A DNA stretch of 64,000 bases from Stercorarius parasiticus (GCA_013396915.1 VWZL01001331.1:62001-126000); one strand, 5' to 3'; numbered from the stretch's first letter, positions 48,273-58,900 are shown. Notes: generated from the letters alone by a model not told the origin. Program-made: numbers and translations.

Positions 48273-48430
48273 GGTTTCATTGTTATCAACCTGCTAAAAA
48301 TAGCAGCATCACTCACACTAAAATTTGTAAACTGAAGGAGACATCTATGACTTGGTTTCCTACATCTTCTATGCGATCATACGGCTCAGACTTTATACTG
48401 AAATCAATTAAATTTATGGTGGATAGTGGG
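48273..48430. other. Single-copy DNA, no gene seen
   Basis: Unique AT-leaning DNA between the tandem duplication and a T/G-rich tract. Confidence 0.5.
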
Positions 48431-48478
48431 TTGTTTTGATGTTTTGGTTTTTGGTTTGTTGGTTTTTGGTTTTTTTTC
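48431..48478. repeat. (GGTTTTT)n-like T/G-rich tract
   Basis: GTTTTGGTTTTTGGTTTG and TTGGTTTTTGGTTTTTTTTC: interrupted T-rich simple repeat. Confidence 0.75.
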
Positions 48479-50790
48479 ATGGATAAGGGAGGAGTTTGAA
48501 AAAGGAAAGAGGAGAAACTGCAAAAAAACCAGCAGCCAAGGCCGGTTTGACCATGCAGGCTTGACGACAGCGTGAGTTGTGATGCATACACTTGTGCAGT
48601 AGGGAATGGACTGGAGCCATGACGGAGCATCTGTCAGATGATAACTTGCAGTCATTTGCAATCTGTGCTGGAGGCAGACCAAAGGCCTGAGCCAATGCCT
48701 CGAGTTATCCAGACCTTCTCTCTGGGTCTTAACTCCATCTTCTTTACATCCCATAGAATAAGACTCTTCTGCTGCTCTACTGTAGCACAGCAGTGACATC
48801 CAGGGGCCATTTCACTTGCTGTTGAGATCAGCCTACTGATATCCAAGAGCATATGTACCTAAGCCAAAACCCCACTGAAGTCGCTTGGAAGGATCCCCAT
48901 CAATGTCAACAAGCTTTTGATCCATCTGTTTTACTCCATGTTTTTTAACAGTTAGCAAAAAAAAAAGAGCTTTTTTGTCCAATTACCTTGGTTGCTACCT
49001 TTTTGGCTGAGTAATCTAAGAAAAGTCTCCCTCAGTCAGCCTTCTGTTCAACACACAAAGTGACTTTGTGTGCTGTGATTCACCCAGTCCCACCACATCT
49101 CCCCAAAACGATGACCTATAGCATTCGTGGTAGGTCCATCCACATCTCTGGATCATACCGATAGCGTAGCTTCATTTCCACCAAAAGCCAGTCCTATTAA
49201 CTCTTCTGAACACGGGGTCAGCAAACTACCATGTCAAAGACATGATCTTAGCCACCTTCATGAGTAGTTGGCACCAAAAACCTGCCAACCTTTAGCCATG
49301 TTGGATGATGGATGGTTGTCTGGACTTAGTGGGGGAACCCTGACCTCATTGAAACTGTTTCAGATCTCCCACCTGAATTTAATGTGAGTTTCTCAGACTC
49401 CATCTCATTACAATTTATTTTGATGTAGTTTCCAGCATTTATACCTGCACTGGTATTGGTAACCTGGAGTAAAGTCACTTCTTCATTTTTTTCCTGGATA
49501 TGGTTTTTTCACTCTAAAGCAGGTTTACAATGCCTGAAATCACTCTGGCAGGATTTCTCCAAATCTCTGCCGTTTCCTTAAGACCTTTTTCTGGACATGT
49601 GAGCATCAGGACTAGACATAACTTTTCAGAAATGGTCTCACTAATGCTGTTTACAGAGATAATATCGCTTCAGCACTCCCACTTCATATTTGCTGGCTGC
49701 GCAGCCAAGGATTACTCCAACCTTCTTGGCTAAGGCGTTGCTGGGAGTTCATACACGAGCAATTGTCTACCAGGACCACTCAATTTGGTTCTGAGTCACC
49801 ACTTTCCAGGATGTATCCCCCCATCTCCTAGGTGTGACCCACATCCCATGCTCCAAAACATCTGACTTTTCCTGTGGACACACTTAAACAGGTTATCCAG
49901 AAGTTCCCTCTTCAGCCACCGACACCTGCCTGCGCAACCAGCCTGCACCCGCTGCTACTAACCACCAATCTCATTGTCATATTTTCATGCCATCTGCAAA
50001 TTTTACCAGCTCTCTGTGGGTTTTTTTGCCATTTGTAAATAAGGGGCTGCTGCTTTGTGGTTATTGGATCATTCTCCAGCTATTTGCTCTTCGCATTTTT
50101 CTTCCTCCCACTTTCTCTCAGCTTACATGTCACCACCCGTGCTTTTACTCCTTTTTGCTAACATCAGTCGGGTCTGTTTTTATTTTTTCAAGGTGGCTCG
50201 TTTGGCTCAAATCACTGGACGTGATGGCAGATGTTTGGGTTTAAGGAGAGGTGTAACAAAAGGGGATCACACTGAGAACATGCCCTGCACGTCTCTGCTC
50301 CGCATAGAGCGGACATGCACTGCGTGGCCCAACGCGACAGTCGTCCAGCATTGCAAATGAGAATACGAAAATATTCCTCAAAGCGGCATAAAGCTACAGG
50401 AGGCGGCTCTCCAAAAATCCCTTATTCTCAGCAAAAAAAAAATAATTTTCCCATGGTCCGGTAACTGTTTTGATAACCCTTTCCCTGGTGTACCAGAATA
50501 CTAATAAATAGGTAGCAAAGGAAATATTTTGCTACAGGCTTAACTACAGCAAGGGCAAGCATTTTCTCCATTTTAATTTTTCGCCTTTTCTCAGCTAGCA
50601 GGCCTTTTTTGGGTTTTACTCGGGTTTGACTCAAAGGCAGGCTGGAGAGCTGGAGTGAGTGCTCATGAGAAGGAAATCGAAGAAGGGAGGGTTTGCATTT
50701 GTATCCTTAGTTCCTGGTTGGGGTGTATTAGGCAGCGAGAGAAGGCACTAGGGGAAAAAAAAAAATTCTCTATATAAATATAGAAGGTTG
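48479..50790. other. Single-copy DNA, no gene seen
   Basis: Unique sequence with A-runs near 48957-48966, 50435-50443 and 50755-50764. Frames up to 131 codons, none recognised. No transposon signature before the CR1 that begins at about 50791. Confidence 0.5.
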
Positions 50791-51279
50791 AGCAGCAGGT
50801 CGAGGGAGGTGATTCTGCCCCTCTGCTTTGCTCTGGTGAGACCCCACCTGGAGTCCTGTGTCCAGCTCTGGAGTCCTCAGCACAAGAAGGACGTGGACCT
50901 GTTGGAATGGGTCCAGCGGAGGGCCATGAAGATGATCAGAGGGCTGGAGCACCTCTGCTATGAGGACAGGCTGAGAGAGTTGGGGTTATTCAGCCTGGAG
51001 AAGAGAAGGCTCCAAGGAGACCTTCTAGAAGCCTTCCAGTACCTGAAGGGGGCCTACAGGAAGGATGGGGAGGGACTTTTGATCAGGGAGTGTAATGATA
51101 GGACACGGGGTAATGGTTTTAAACTGAAAGAGAAGAGATTTAGATTAGATATTAGGAAGAAATTCTTTACTGTGGGGGTGCTGAGGCAGTGGAACAGGTT
51201 GCCCAGAGAAGCTGTGGCTGCCCCATCCCTGGAAGTGTTCAAGGCCAGGCTGGATGGGGCTTTGAGCAGCCTGGTCTAG
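50791..51279 (+). pseudogene. CR1 ORF2 C-terminal fragment
   Basis: An open frame encodes about 160 residues homologous to the C-terminus of the CR1 ORF2 protein: [96 protein letters not shown] and the ending KARLDGALSSLV. In the full protein this region follows the reverse transcriptase domain. The catalytic parts are absent and there is no promoter of its own, so it is a transposon relic, not a host gene. Confidence 0.93.
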
Positions 51280-51380
51280 TGGGAGGTGTCCCTGCCCATG
51301 GCAGGGGGGTTGGAACTAGGTGATCTTTCAGGTCCCTTCCAACCCGAACCATTCTATGGTTCTATTCTATGATTCTATGA
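50791..51380 (+). mobile_element. Most intact CR1 copy, with ORF2 end and full 3' UTR
   Basis: Plus-strand CR1 of about 590 bp, from AGCAGGTCGAGGGAGGTG to the tail TCTATTCTATGATTCTATGA. It carries the last part of ORF2 in one unbroken frame followed by the complete 3' UTR with GGTCTAGTGGGAGGTGTCC and GGTGATCTTTCAGGTCCC. It is truncated at the 5' end, lacking ORF1 and the endonuclease and reverse transcriptase domains, so it is immobile. Lack of frame damage suggests it is among the youngest insertions here. Confidence 0.96.
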
Positions 51381-51611
51381 AATAATAGGTGGGTTGTACC
51401 CAGCTTGAATGGAATCAGGCAACAAGCAGCCTCTCAGCAGAGGCTTGTTAAATGCACATGTAGGGGTTGAGGTTTTGGTTTTCATTCATGAAAAAGTTAT
51501 TTGTATTCCTCAGTTTCAGCCATTTATAGGGCTTCTTCGCCACAGTAGCAGAGAAATGCATCACCTTTTAATGGCTGTAAAACCGTAATGTCTGTGCACG
51601 TTGGTCTTGTT
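51381..51611. promoter_or_regulatory. AT-leaning block, possibly regulatory
   Basis: Contains TTTTCATTCATGAAAAAG near 51480, CAGCCATTTATAGGG and CCTTTTAATGGCTGTAAAAC. No open frame. Enhancer-like texture but weak evidence. Confidence 0.18.
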
Positions 51612-51720
51612 CCCATCTTGCAGTTGGAGAGCTGAGACAGGGCAGGGTAAGTCCAGTGTCACACAGATGAGATGATGATCAGGAGCTGGTGCTGTGACCA
51701 CTGCACCGTCCTCCCTCTTT
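51612..51720 (+). mobile_element. MIR-like ancient SINE fragment
   Basis: The order of elements matches the 3' half of MIR: CCCATCTTGCAGTTGGAGAG, then GGTAAGTCCAGTGTCACACAG, then CTGTGACCACTGCACCGTCC, corresponding to the MIR steps cccatttTACAGat, ggtcacacag and aaccactatgc. Divergence is high, as expected for a repeat older than the bird-mammal split. Borders are approximate; a chance match is possible. Confidence 0.55.
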
Positions 51721-51829
51721 CCCCCGCCGACCCTGCAGCAGCATGGCAGGGGACTCAGCTGTCACGGGGCTGAGATGCCACCTCTCTTCATCGGAGACTG
51801 AACCAAACATTTCAAAGGAGCAGCCTTCT
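51721..51829. other. Short unique spacer
   Basis: Unique DNA between the MIR-like fragment and the next candidate element; nothing recognised. Confidence 0.5.
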
Positions 51830-51990
51830 GTTTAAAAACAGCACTTCTCTCTGGATCTCTTATGCGAAGGATAAAAAGCTTTTCAAAATAGCCAGCATGA
51901 TTATTCATGACTACTCATTTGCAGGAGCGCTTGTTTTCCATGGCAGCGCCAATGAGCTCACCTGAATAAAGATTTATGGGGGGGGAATTG
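51830..51990. promoter_or_regulatory. Candidate conserved non-coding element
   Basis: Single-copy block with CATGATTATTCATGACTAC, CTCATTTGCAGG and CGCCAATGAGCTCACC, no coding frame, followed by a G-run at 51978-51985. Enhancer-like texture only. Confidence 0.25.
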
Positions 51991-52619
51991 ATGGCTGAAG
52001 GCTTTGCACAAGCAAAGTGTGGGCCCGCATGGCCCCATCCCCATCCCAGCGCCGGTTCTGCCCCTGCCATGCCCTCACACGGCTGTGGTGAACTCAGCCC
52101 TGCTTGGTTTATTTAGGAGTATCCACATCAGGGAAGGGGTTGGGGGCAAACTGGGTTTCCTAAGGAAGCTCTTGATGGATGGGGGTGATGGGGAAGGGCG
52201 GTGGTGATGATTCCTACCAAAACAACCTGAAGAGATATGCTCAAGGCTGGACGAGGTGGATGTGGCAGCGCTGGGGAGGGAGCCCAGATCGCTGTGGTCC
52301 CAGCCTGAGCCTGGACCGTTCCCCAGCTGGCAGCCTGTCCTCTCCCCTCCTCCCACCGCTGTCCTCCATGTGCTCCAACCAGCAGCCTGCAGGGACTGGA
52401 ATTTCCTGAATCCCGAGACCTCAACTGTGCTGCCTTAACACCCACTGAAGTCTCCTTTTCTTCCCCCTCGATTTCGCCCCCCCGCCCCCGATTTTGTTTG
52501 TCTGTGGTTTCGCACAGGGAAAAAACAAAGTAACCGGAGGTTTCCGGGAGACCATACTCTGCGCCGCCCATCAGAGAGCAGACAATAATATTTAGCTGCT
52601 TTGACCACTTTATTGTTGC
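51991..52619. other. GC-rich single-copy DNA flanking the CpG island
   Basis: GC-rich unique sequence with C-runs (52478-52493) and frames up to 147 codons that overlap on opposite strands. Its last 60 bp turn AT-rich (GACAATAATATTTAGCTGC). Confidence 0.45.
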
Positions 52620-52621
52620 AG

Positions 52622-52628
52622 TATATTT
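52622..52628 (+). promoter_or_regulatory. Possible TATA-like box before the CpG island
   Basis: TATATTTA begins at 52622 at the upstream edge of the CpG-dense segment. If used, transcription would start near 52650 on the + strand. The spacing is suitable, but TATA-like strings are frequent in AT-rich DNA and no transcript can be shown from sequence alone. Confidence 0.2.
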
Positions 52629-52632
52629 AGGT

Positions 52633-52920
52633 GGCGAGCTGCGAACTCCAGCGCAGCAGCAGCAGCAGCAGCTTAGAGCAACGTGGTGTGCGTGGCGCAG
52701 CCCGAAACACAGGCAGGATTCGTCAGCGCAGCCCGCGCGCGGGTTGGGCTGTCTGCTGCGCGACGCAACCCCTCCTTTAATTTGTTTTCCAGAAAATTCA
52801 TTTTGAGAAGTGCTCGGCGAAGGGTTTGGCAGCAGCCGGAGGAAACGGGCTCGGGAAGGACGTCAGCTGTCAGCCCGCAGCCTCCTCTGCCGAGCCCCGG
52901 GACGGCGGGATGCAGGGCTT
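52633..52920. promoter_or_regulatory. CpG-island-like segment
   Basis: By hand count about 27 CpGs lie in the 300 bp 52621-52920, close to the number expected from its base composition, whereas the rest of the window is strongly CpG-depleted. It includes a perfect 12-bp palindrome CCCGCGCGCGGG at 52732-52743 and six CAG units at about 52655-52674. CpG islands usually mark promoters of genes or non-coding transcripts. Frames of 60-115 codons cross it, but the longest starts at GTG and none is recognised. It could be a promoter, an intragenic island, or a GC-rich enhancer. Confidence 0.55.
52656..52674. repeat. (CAG)6 trinucleotide repeat
   Basis: Six consecutive CAG units within the CpG-island-like segment. 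No protein frame supports a polyglutamine or similar tract. Confidence 0.85.
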
Positions 52921-53425
52921 GCAGGGCTGCCTTCCCTGCCTGGGAAGAGCCTTTGGGTTGGATCTACACCGAGTCACTCCTGGACAGCCAATGCTGCAAG
53001 CTCCAGCGCAGCGACCATATTTATTTGTAGGCTTCCACGGCGCCCGGCGCAGAACAGTCTGCACCTGTGGATGAGACAGTAAAATGAGTGATAAATAATA
53101 AGCCCAGAAGGAGCCAGTGCAATTTAATCTGTATAAGCGAATACAGTTAACTGGGGAAGGATGCTCCAGCTAGCTGAGGACGTCCTTCCTTTCCTCCGTG
53201 GGTCTGAGGAAGCACGTCCAGGCTAAAGCCTTGCAGCATTTAGAGGACGCGGCACAGAGAGCCTCGTCTGCTCTGTTGCACTCCACTTCAGTTTTTCAAT
53301 TCATCTGTAAGAGATGGGGGGACCATGGCTGAGAGAGGGAAGCACAAGGTGTGCCAGCTGCAGTGGGAGAGGGACAAAGTGGCGAGTGGTCTGCTTGTCC
53401 TTGACCTACCTAGCTTGATTTCTTG
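52921..53425. other. Downstream flank of CpG island, partly CNE-like
   Basis: At 53080-53160 ATGAGTGATAAATAATAAGC and GCGAATACAGTTAACTGG form an AT-rich single-copy block. The rest is unique DNA with no recognised exon. Confidence 0.4.
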
Positions 53426-53557
53426 CTTGCTTGCTTGCTTCCTTCCTTCCTTCCTTCCTCCCTGTCCTTGACCTTCCTTCCTTCCTTCCTCCATCCCTCC
53501 CTCCCTCCCTTCTTTCCTCGTTCCCTTCCTTCCTCCCTCCCTTCTTTCCTTCCCTCC
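53426..53557. repeat. Pyrimidine-rich tetranucleotide tract (CTTG/CTTC/CCTC)n
   Basis: About 130 bp of nearly pure pyrimidine on the + strand: GCTTGCTTGCTTGCTTCC, then CTTCC and CCTCCCTCC blocks. An open frame on the minus strand across it (lysine/glycine/glutamate-rich) is an artefact of the repeat. Confidence 0.92.
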
Positions 53558-53662
53558 CACTGCACAGAAGATCCCACTGACTTGCTCTGAGGTTCAAAGT
53601 CCTGTTACACCTTCTCTTCCTTCTCTTGGAAGACAAGGAAAGATGGGTTGTTCTTTCCCATG
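53558..53662. other. Short unique spacer
   Basis: Unique DNA between the pyrimidine tract and the CR1 pair. Confidence 0.5.
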
Positions 53663-53902
53663 GACTCAGAGCTGCAAGGGATCTCCAAGGCCATCATGTC
53701 CACCATCTGTGGCTTCAAGCAGAACCTCACCAGGACCAACCCTAAGAGATGTTGCTATAGATGAAGCAACATCTAGTGCTTGCTCTGAGAGACCTCCACA
53801 ACCTCCTGGAAATGTGTCCTGGTGACTGCTCGCCCCTGTCCAGCAGGAAGCTTTGCCTGATGCATAGCCTAAATTTCTCTTGGTGCAATGTAGCCCCATA
53901 CT
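53663..53902 (-). mobile_element. Older CR1 fragment split by a younger CR1
   Basis: Minus-strand fragment of an older CR1 type. AGCTGCAAGGGATCTCCAAG begins it, and AGGAAGCTTTGCCTGATGCA with TTTCTCTTGGTGCAATGTAG near 53851-53893 matches the older CR1 3' UTR. It stops at the tail of the younger CR1. After that copy, GACATGAAGAACTGATTTCC and CAGTCTTTCAG at about 54199-54240 look like its continuation, so it was probably split by the insertion. Confidence 0.75.
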
Positions 53903-54180
53903 TAGAATCATAATCATGGAATGGCTTGGGTTGGAAGGGACCTTAAAGATCACCTAGTTCCAACTCCCTGCCATGGGCAGGGACACCTCCCACTAGACCA
54001 GGCTGCTCAAAGCCCCATCCAGCCTGGCCTTGAACACCTCCAGGGGTGGGGCAGCCACAACTTCCCTGGGCAACCTGTTCCAGTGTCTCACCACCCCCAC
54101 AGTAAAGATTTTCTTCCTAATATCTAGTCTAAATCTACCCTCTTCCAGTTTGAAGCCATTACCCCTCATCCTAGTACTAC
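53903..54180 (-). mobile_element. Younger CR1 3' end, nested in the older CR1
   Basis: Minus-strand CR1 tail. The + strand reads TAGAATCATAATCATGGAAT, then GGTTGGAAGGGACCTTAAAG, and continues into the ORF2 end. The minus-strand frame gives [39 protein letters not shown] and ALSSLV, preceded by RMRGNGFKLEEG. It ends near CATCCTAGTACTAC. The frame reads on into unrelated sequence up to 54412, which is not a gene. Confidence 0.93.
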
Positions 54181-54250
54181 TGCTCCTGCCCTTCAGGGAC
54201 ATGAAGAACTGATTTCCCTTAGTCCCTTGACAGTCTTTCAGAAGCAGACC
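54181..54250 (-). mobile_element. Probable continuation of the older CR1
   Basis: After the younger copy, AGGGACATGAAGAACTGATT and CTTGACAGTCTTTCAGAAG resemble the older CR1 beyond its ATTAC step. The match is weak and the far border is not defined. Confidence 0.4.
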
Positions 54251-54839
54251 TTGTCCCATATGCCATGCCCCAAACAGGATGATGGAGTCCTGCATTTCCA
54301 AGTAGTGAACTTTCTCCCTGGAAAGGAGGTTCATGCATCTTTTCCTTACTTCTGCCATCTCATAAGTCTCACCAGGGCCACCAGGGGAGATGACTACTGG
54401 GGGTAAGGCCACTGGAAATCAGCTCTCTACCTTCTTACATGGCTGCTGACCCTAAAGCCAAAATTGTGTGCTGTGCAGCAAAAATGTGTATAAGTGATGA
54501 CCTTAGTGGCTTCAAGTGGATTAACTTTACATATGTCTCAATGCTTTGCTGGAGGACGTTGGAGGTGTCTGTAGTGGGGTCACTGTGAGATGTGGTAAGA
54601 GAGCACCTGGTGACTCTCCTGGGGTCTGGAGCGCGGCAATGGCTGAGTGCTGGGGCAGTGCAAACTCCCCACTACCTGGCTGCAGGTGACCTACTCCATA
54701 ACTCACTGGAGTCATTTCTTCCAGCAAAGAAAAGCAAGCTGAAGAATTTGGTTGGCCAGATGGGAATTATTATTTTTTTTTTGTCCTTTTGGAAAAGTAA
54801 CAGCATAGCAATTCCTCTGCCTTGTCCTCTCCCGTGCTG
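54251..54839. other. Single-copy DNA, no gene seen
   Basis: Unique sequence with a T-run at about 54770-54781. No recognised gene. Confidence 0.5.
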
Positions 54840-55145
54840 TACTGGTAGCTGCACTGAAGCTGATTGATTAGTTCAATAACAGGCAGTTGATATGCAGCCA
54901 TAAAATTATGCAGTTTTACTCATCAGCCTGATTGAACTCCTCTGCTGACTGTACAGGAGCGGAATGGCAGAGTTATAATAATGAGGGAAACAGCCAAGGG
55001 AAAAGCAAGCGCGGTGGTGTTATTGTTGTTGTTTTAAAGCTGAGGAAGAAAATGACTCCAGGGAGGAGCTTTTCCAAAATAAACACCAAAATACAGAGGG
55101 AAAATGTTAAGATGTAATTAGCACTGGTACAAGTGCCATTAAATG
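54840..55145. promoter_or_regulatory. Candidate conserved non-coding element
   Basis: Single-copy AT-rich block: GATTGATTAGTTCAATAAC, CCATAAAATTATGCAG, GAGTTATAATAATGAGGG, GTAATTAGCACTGG and GCCATTAAATGTCTGCC. No coding frame over 75 codons. Texture resembles deeply conserved developmental enhancers. Untested. Confidence 0.3.
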
Positions 55146-55660
55146 TCTGCCAGGGTTGGAGGCGGCAGCAGAGCAGAGCTTCTTTTACACCCACCTGGGC
55201 TGTGTTGGGGTTCCGGGCGGTTGGGGCTGGCCCTGCTGCACACCCCCAGTCCTCACGTCCTCAGAGAGGGTGACAGAGGCTGAGTCCTTTGCAGGATGAA
55301 TCAACTCGATGGGAAAAAGATGGGAATTCAGCCCTTTTTTTTTTTTCTCTCTTTTTTTCCCAATTCTGGGCAAGAAGGGAAGGATAAGAGGATGGAGCTG
55401 GCAAAAACGTGTCTGGGAAGGATTTGTCCCCTCCAAGCCCATGCAAATGGTGTTGGTGTCAGTGGAGAGAAGATGGCATGATGGAGGCGCAGGAAGAACC
55501 AGAGCTCTTGCAGCCTGGCCTGGCAAGGACATGACTCCTCAGTGATGTCCCTACGGCCCTCGGTTCTGCTCTTTGTGTTTCTGGGCACTGGAGGAGCTGA
55601 AGTCAGTCCCTGTGCTGCGGGGTGTCAATCACACTCTCCAAAGCTACCAAAGGGAATTGA
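55146..55660. other. Single-copy DNA, no gene seen
   Basis: Unique sequence with a T-run at 55337-55347. Overlapping frames up to 115 codons, none recognised. Confidence 0.5.
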
Positions 55661-55970
55661 AGGTTCCCGTTCAGCCATGAATCAATATGCAGGAGCAGGC
55701 AGCGGGGAGGGCGGGCAGGCAAGGGCTCGCTGATGAAAAGCCACACAGCCCCCATCCATGCATGGCGAATGGCATTTAAGACTTTATTTCCCAATAAAAT
55801 ATTTCCCAGCGCTCCAGCATGGCTTGCTCGGTTGACAGGCTCACTGTTTGTCCCGCACACATTCATTTTATTTATAAGGCTAATTTGTCTGCGAATAGGT
55901 CAGCCTGCTTCTTCCGCCTCTGGTCCCCGTCGCTCTCACTGCTGTGAAATGTTTTAATTGAACCCAGCCA
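55661..55970. promoter_or_regulatory. Candidate conserved non-coding element
   Basis: Single-copy block with CATGAATCAATATGCAGG, GCATTTAAGACTTTATTTCC, CAATAAAATATTTCCC, TTCATTTTATTTATAAGGC and GTTTTAATTGAACC. It also holds AATAAA strings, but no upstream exon suggests a 3' end. Enhancer-like texture; untested. Confidence 0.3.
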
Positions 55971-58900
55971 TGTGCTGCGTCCCCAGCACGGGCATCACGC
56001 AGAGGGCTGGCCGCCTTGCCGCTACGTCCAGTTTCCATTCAGAAGGCCCAATCCAAAACTATCAGATTTTCCCTTTAGGACACATCTCCCTGAAGAGGGG
56101 ATGGAAGCAGAGGAGGGCACAAGCGCTGCTTGGCATTTATTTTCTCCCAGACAAATGTTTGGCAGATGGCTGCACAACTTTTCTTGCCCTTCTCCCTGAT
56201 TGCACCCCATCCAGGTTGTTCCTGGAAGCAACGCTCTTCCTTATTTGCTCCAAAGGGCGTTGGGTCAGGCCGTGCGTGGCTTGTACGATGCTGTTGGAGA
56301 TTACACACAGCTGCACTGACATCTGCAAGGGTGCTGCTTCTCCAGCTTCCCCCCCTGTATATTATGGGTGCCCTCGCCTGTGGTTCTTGGGTGGGCTTTC
56401 CTCCTGGGCTCCTCCTATGCCACCTCCTGTCTCCCATCTCCCTCTGACAGGAGTAACTGCCTTGCTGATGGTGTATGTTGGCTTGTCCAGGTTATCTCTC
56501 CAAGAGCCACAGGTCAGGAAACTCCTCCACAGCCTCCAATAGTGAAGTGCTGACTGGCACAGTCACCCTGTTTGGCTGAGATAATTGTACCCCGAGGCCA
56601 GAAGGGTACAGGTTAGAGTCACAGCAGGATCCCTGATGTCACCTCCAACAGACCCCAATGTCTATGTATGGGTCCCTGAATCCTGCCCAGGTCTCCAGTG
56701 GCCACCATGGGAAGGCAGACCCTGAGCTCGTGTACAGCCCTTTGGATTCTGCAGAGGCGGGACTCAGTTTTTGTCCTCATGCAGGATTGACTCAGCCTGT
56801 GTCGCTCCTGATGGACATTTCTGCTCCTTATCCATAGAAACCTCTGGTGACTGAGATCCAAGATTTTTCCTGTGGTGACTCCAGTGCTTCACCACCCTCA
56901 GTCAGAGGCGGGGTTCAGCTCATAGACATCTGGTATCACTTTGGGTACCCTGTTTTCTGTGATTCCATGAGATGTCTGTGAAACCACAGCCTAAGTAACC
57001 TCCCAGCAAGAGTACAGTTAGGATTTCAAAAGCTGGAGCCATGGTGAACTTTGTGTCCCTCGAGGCAATGACCATAATAATCCAGCTGCTCCTGGAAGGG
57101 TTTCAGTGCCAGCTGCAGCACACCTGTCCTGGGCATTTCAGAGTCTGCTGAAAGTTATGGAAGTCTTTCGATGTACAGCACAGGCATGGACCAAGCATTG
57201 GGAAGAGCATCCTCACACGATCCCAGGAAGCAGGAATGAGGTCCTGGGTTGCAGAGTTGGAGCTGGAAGCCCTGAACTCTGGTTTTGCACTCTATTGTTG
57301 TGTGCCTGCTTCCTGCTTGGCAGCCTGAAGTTTTAATTATACTTAGCAAAGGAAGACGTGGAGTACAGACCTGAATTCAGAGCACTGTTGGTGCTACAGC
57401 AATACCGTGCTCCACTGCTAAGGAGCAGACCTGCACGCAGCTCCTTGTCCTCTGGGCTGGCACAGCCTGTGGCGGAAGTGATAAGCACACCGCCGTAGCA
57501 AAGACTTTGCTTTTATTCTTCTTCATGTAAAGTAAAAACAGACCCCGCACACCACTGACAAATTGTCTTTCTGCAAGTTAAAATGTTGGTAAAAGCTGTC
57601 TGGGTTTCTTTATGCAATAAAGCTGGAAAACAAAATTTCACTGCTCCTCCAGGCTTCCCTGCCCCCCCTCTTCTTCTGGCAAAACCCCCATTACCAGGAT
57701 GGAAAGCTTCAGTATTGAAATTTGCCATAAAAGTCTTAAAAGGCAACAACCACCACAAACCCTTCCAAATACTTTGGAGGAAAAAAAGAACAGTAAAACC
57801 TACCAAAGCTTTTTTCCCTCTCCTTATTTTGAATAGTTGCAAAGAAGAGCCCTTTCCAAGGTAAAGTGTGTCACTGGGAGAAAGCGTAAGAGGAGGCAAA
57901 GGAAGAGGAAGGTACCACATGAACAGAGGCTGCAAAAACAAACAATATTCTGACTCAAAGGATGATGTTGCAAACGCATTGTATATATATGGAAATATTT
58001 TTAAACCATTTTTAAACCAAAGCAGAAGTTGAGGAGAAGGTATCCCAGGGCAGGAGGAGAAAGTCACGGAGTTTGAGTTAGGAGTCCAGGGAGAGTGGAT
58101 GGTCCTCAGCCCCGAGAGGGAGCTTCAGGGCAGTATGGAAGGGGGCAGGAGCAGAGGCAGTGAGGCTGGGAAAGCCACCAAATTGAGCAAGCTGGTGTGG
58201 GACATGGCAAGTCATTAATAGCCTGAGACACCTCGGACATGGATCTCACGCCCATACTCTTAATGTCTAACTTTCAGCCACAGTCACTCAGTAAATGACT
58301 CCGTTTTCCCCTCATTCTTGGCTTTTGATTCTCCTTTAACTGTGGCTAAAAGGAGATTATACTTTCAGCTTGAGCAGCAGTGATTCCTCTCTTCATATGC
58401 AAGAATGGATCCTGTCTTGAAGTCACCCAAGCGTGCAGAACGTGCACAGCAGCTTGCAAGGGTCAGGGGCAGAATCTGGCTGTATAACTAGGTACAGCCT
58501 GAAACAGCAGATACAAATTGTTAATAAAATGAACACACATACAGCAGTTCTTGCCAACTGAGAGGAGGAAACCTCCCTAACAGTAAGTGCCTGGTGTTTT
58601 CTTGCAGGAGATTTGGCTAGGGGACCTCCTGAGGACCCTTCCAATCTGATTAATTCCCTGATCCTAAGAGCACAAGTCAATGTGCTCACCAGGGTCCTTG
58701 TTTGTATGGTGTTAAGGATGATGAAGATGTGGCAAGTGAAGATCAGAATGAACTCAGTCCACCGTGAATATCTTTCTCCAGATTTCTAACACAGCCCCAA
58801 GAATCCTACAGCAGGGTCTCAGTCCCCCTTACAGTACTGGGTTTTTACAGACTTTTCCAGCAGAGTTTGGCTTCATTTTCGAGATGTCCCAGACCATCTC

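Noticed and set aside
52683..53030. 115-codon frame across the CpG-rich segment
   Set aside because: The apparent start is GTG at 52683. Overlapping frames of similar length exist in other phases, as GC-rich DNA has few stops.
53288..53636. Lys/Gly/Glu-rich minus-strand frames
   Set aside because: They are translations of the pyrimidine-rich simple repeat.
53993..54412. 139-codon minus-strand frame ending in ALSSLV
   Set aside because: Its C-terminal half is CR1 ORF2; the N-terminal half is flanking sequence, partly from an older CR1. Not a host gene.
55958..56542. Open frame of about 190 codons from an ATG at 55970
   Set aside because: No recognisable domain, no Kozak or splice support, and this length is expected by chance in a window of this size.
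57513..58067. 184-codon minus-strand open frame
   Set aside because: It opens with GTG, not ATG, has no known domain, and lies in AT-rich non-coding-looking DNA.
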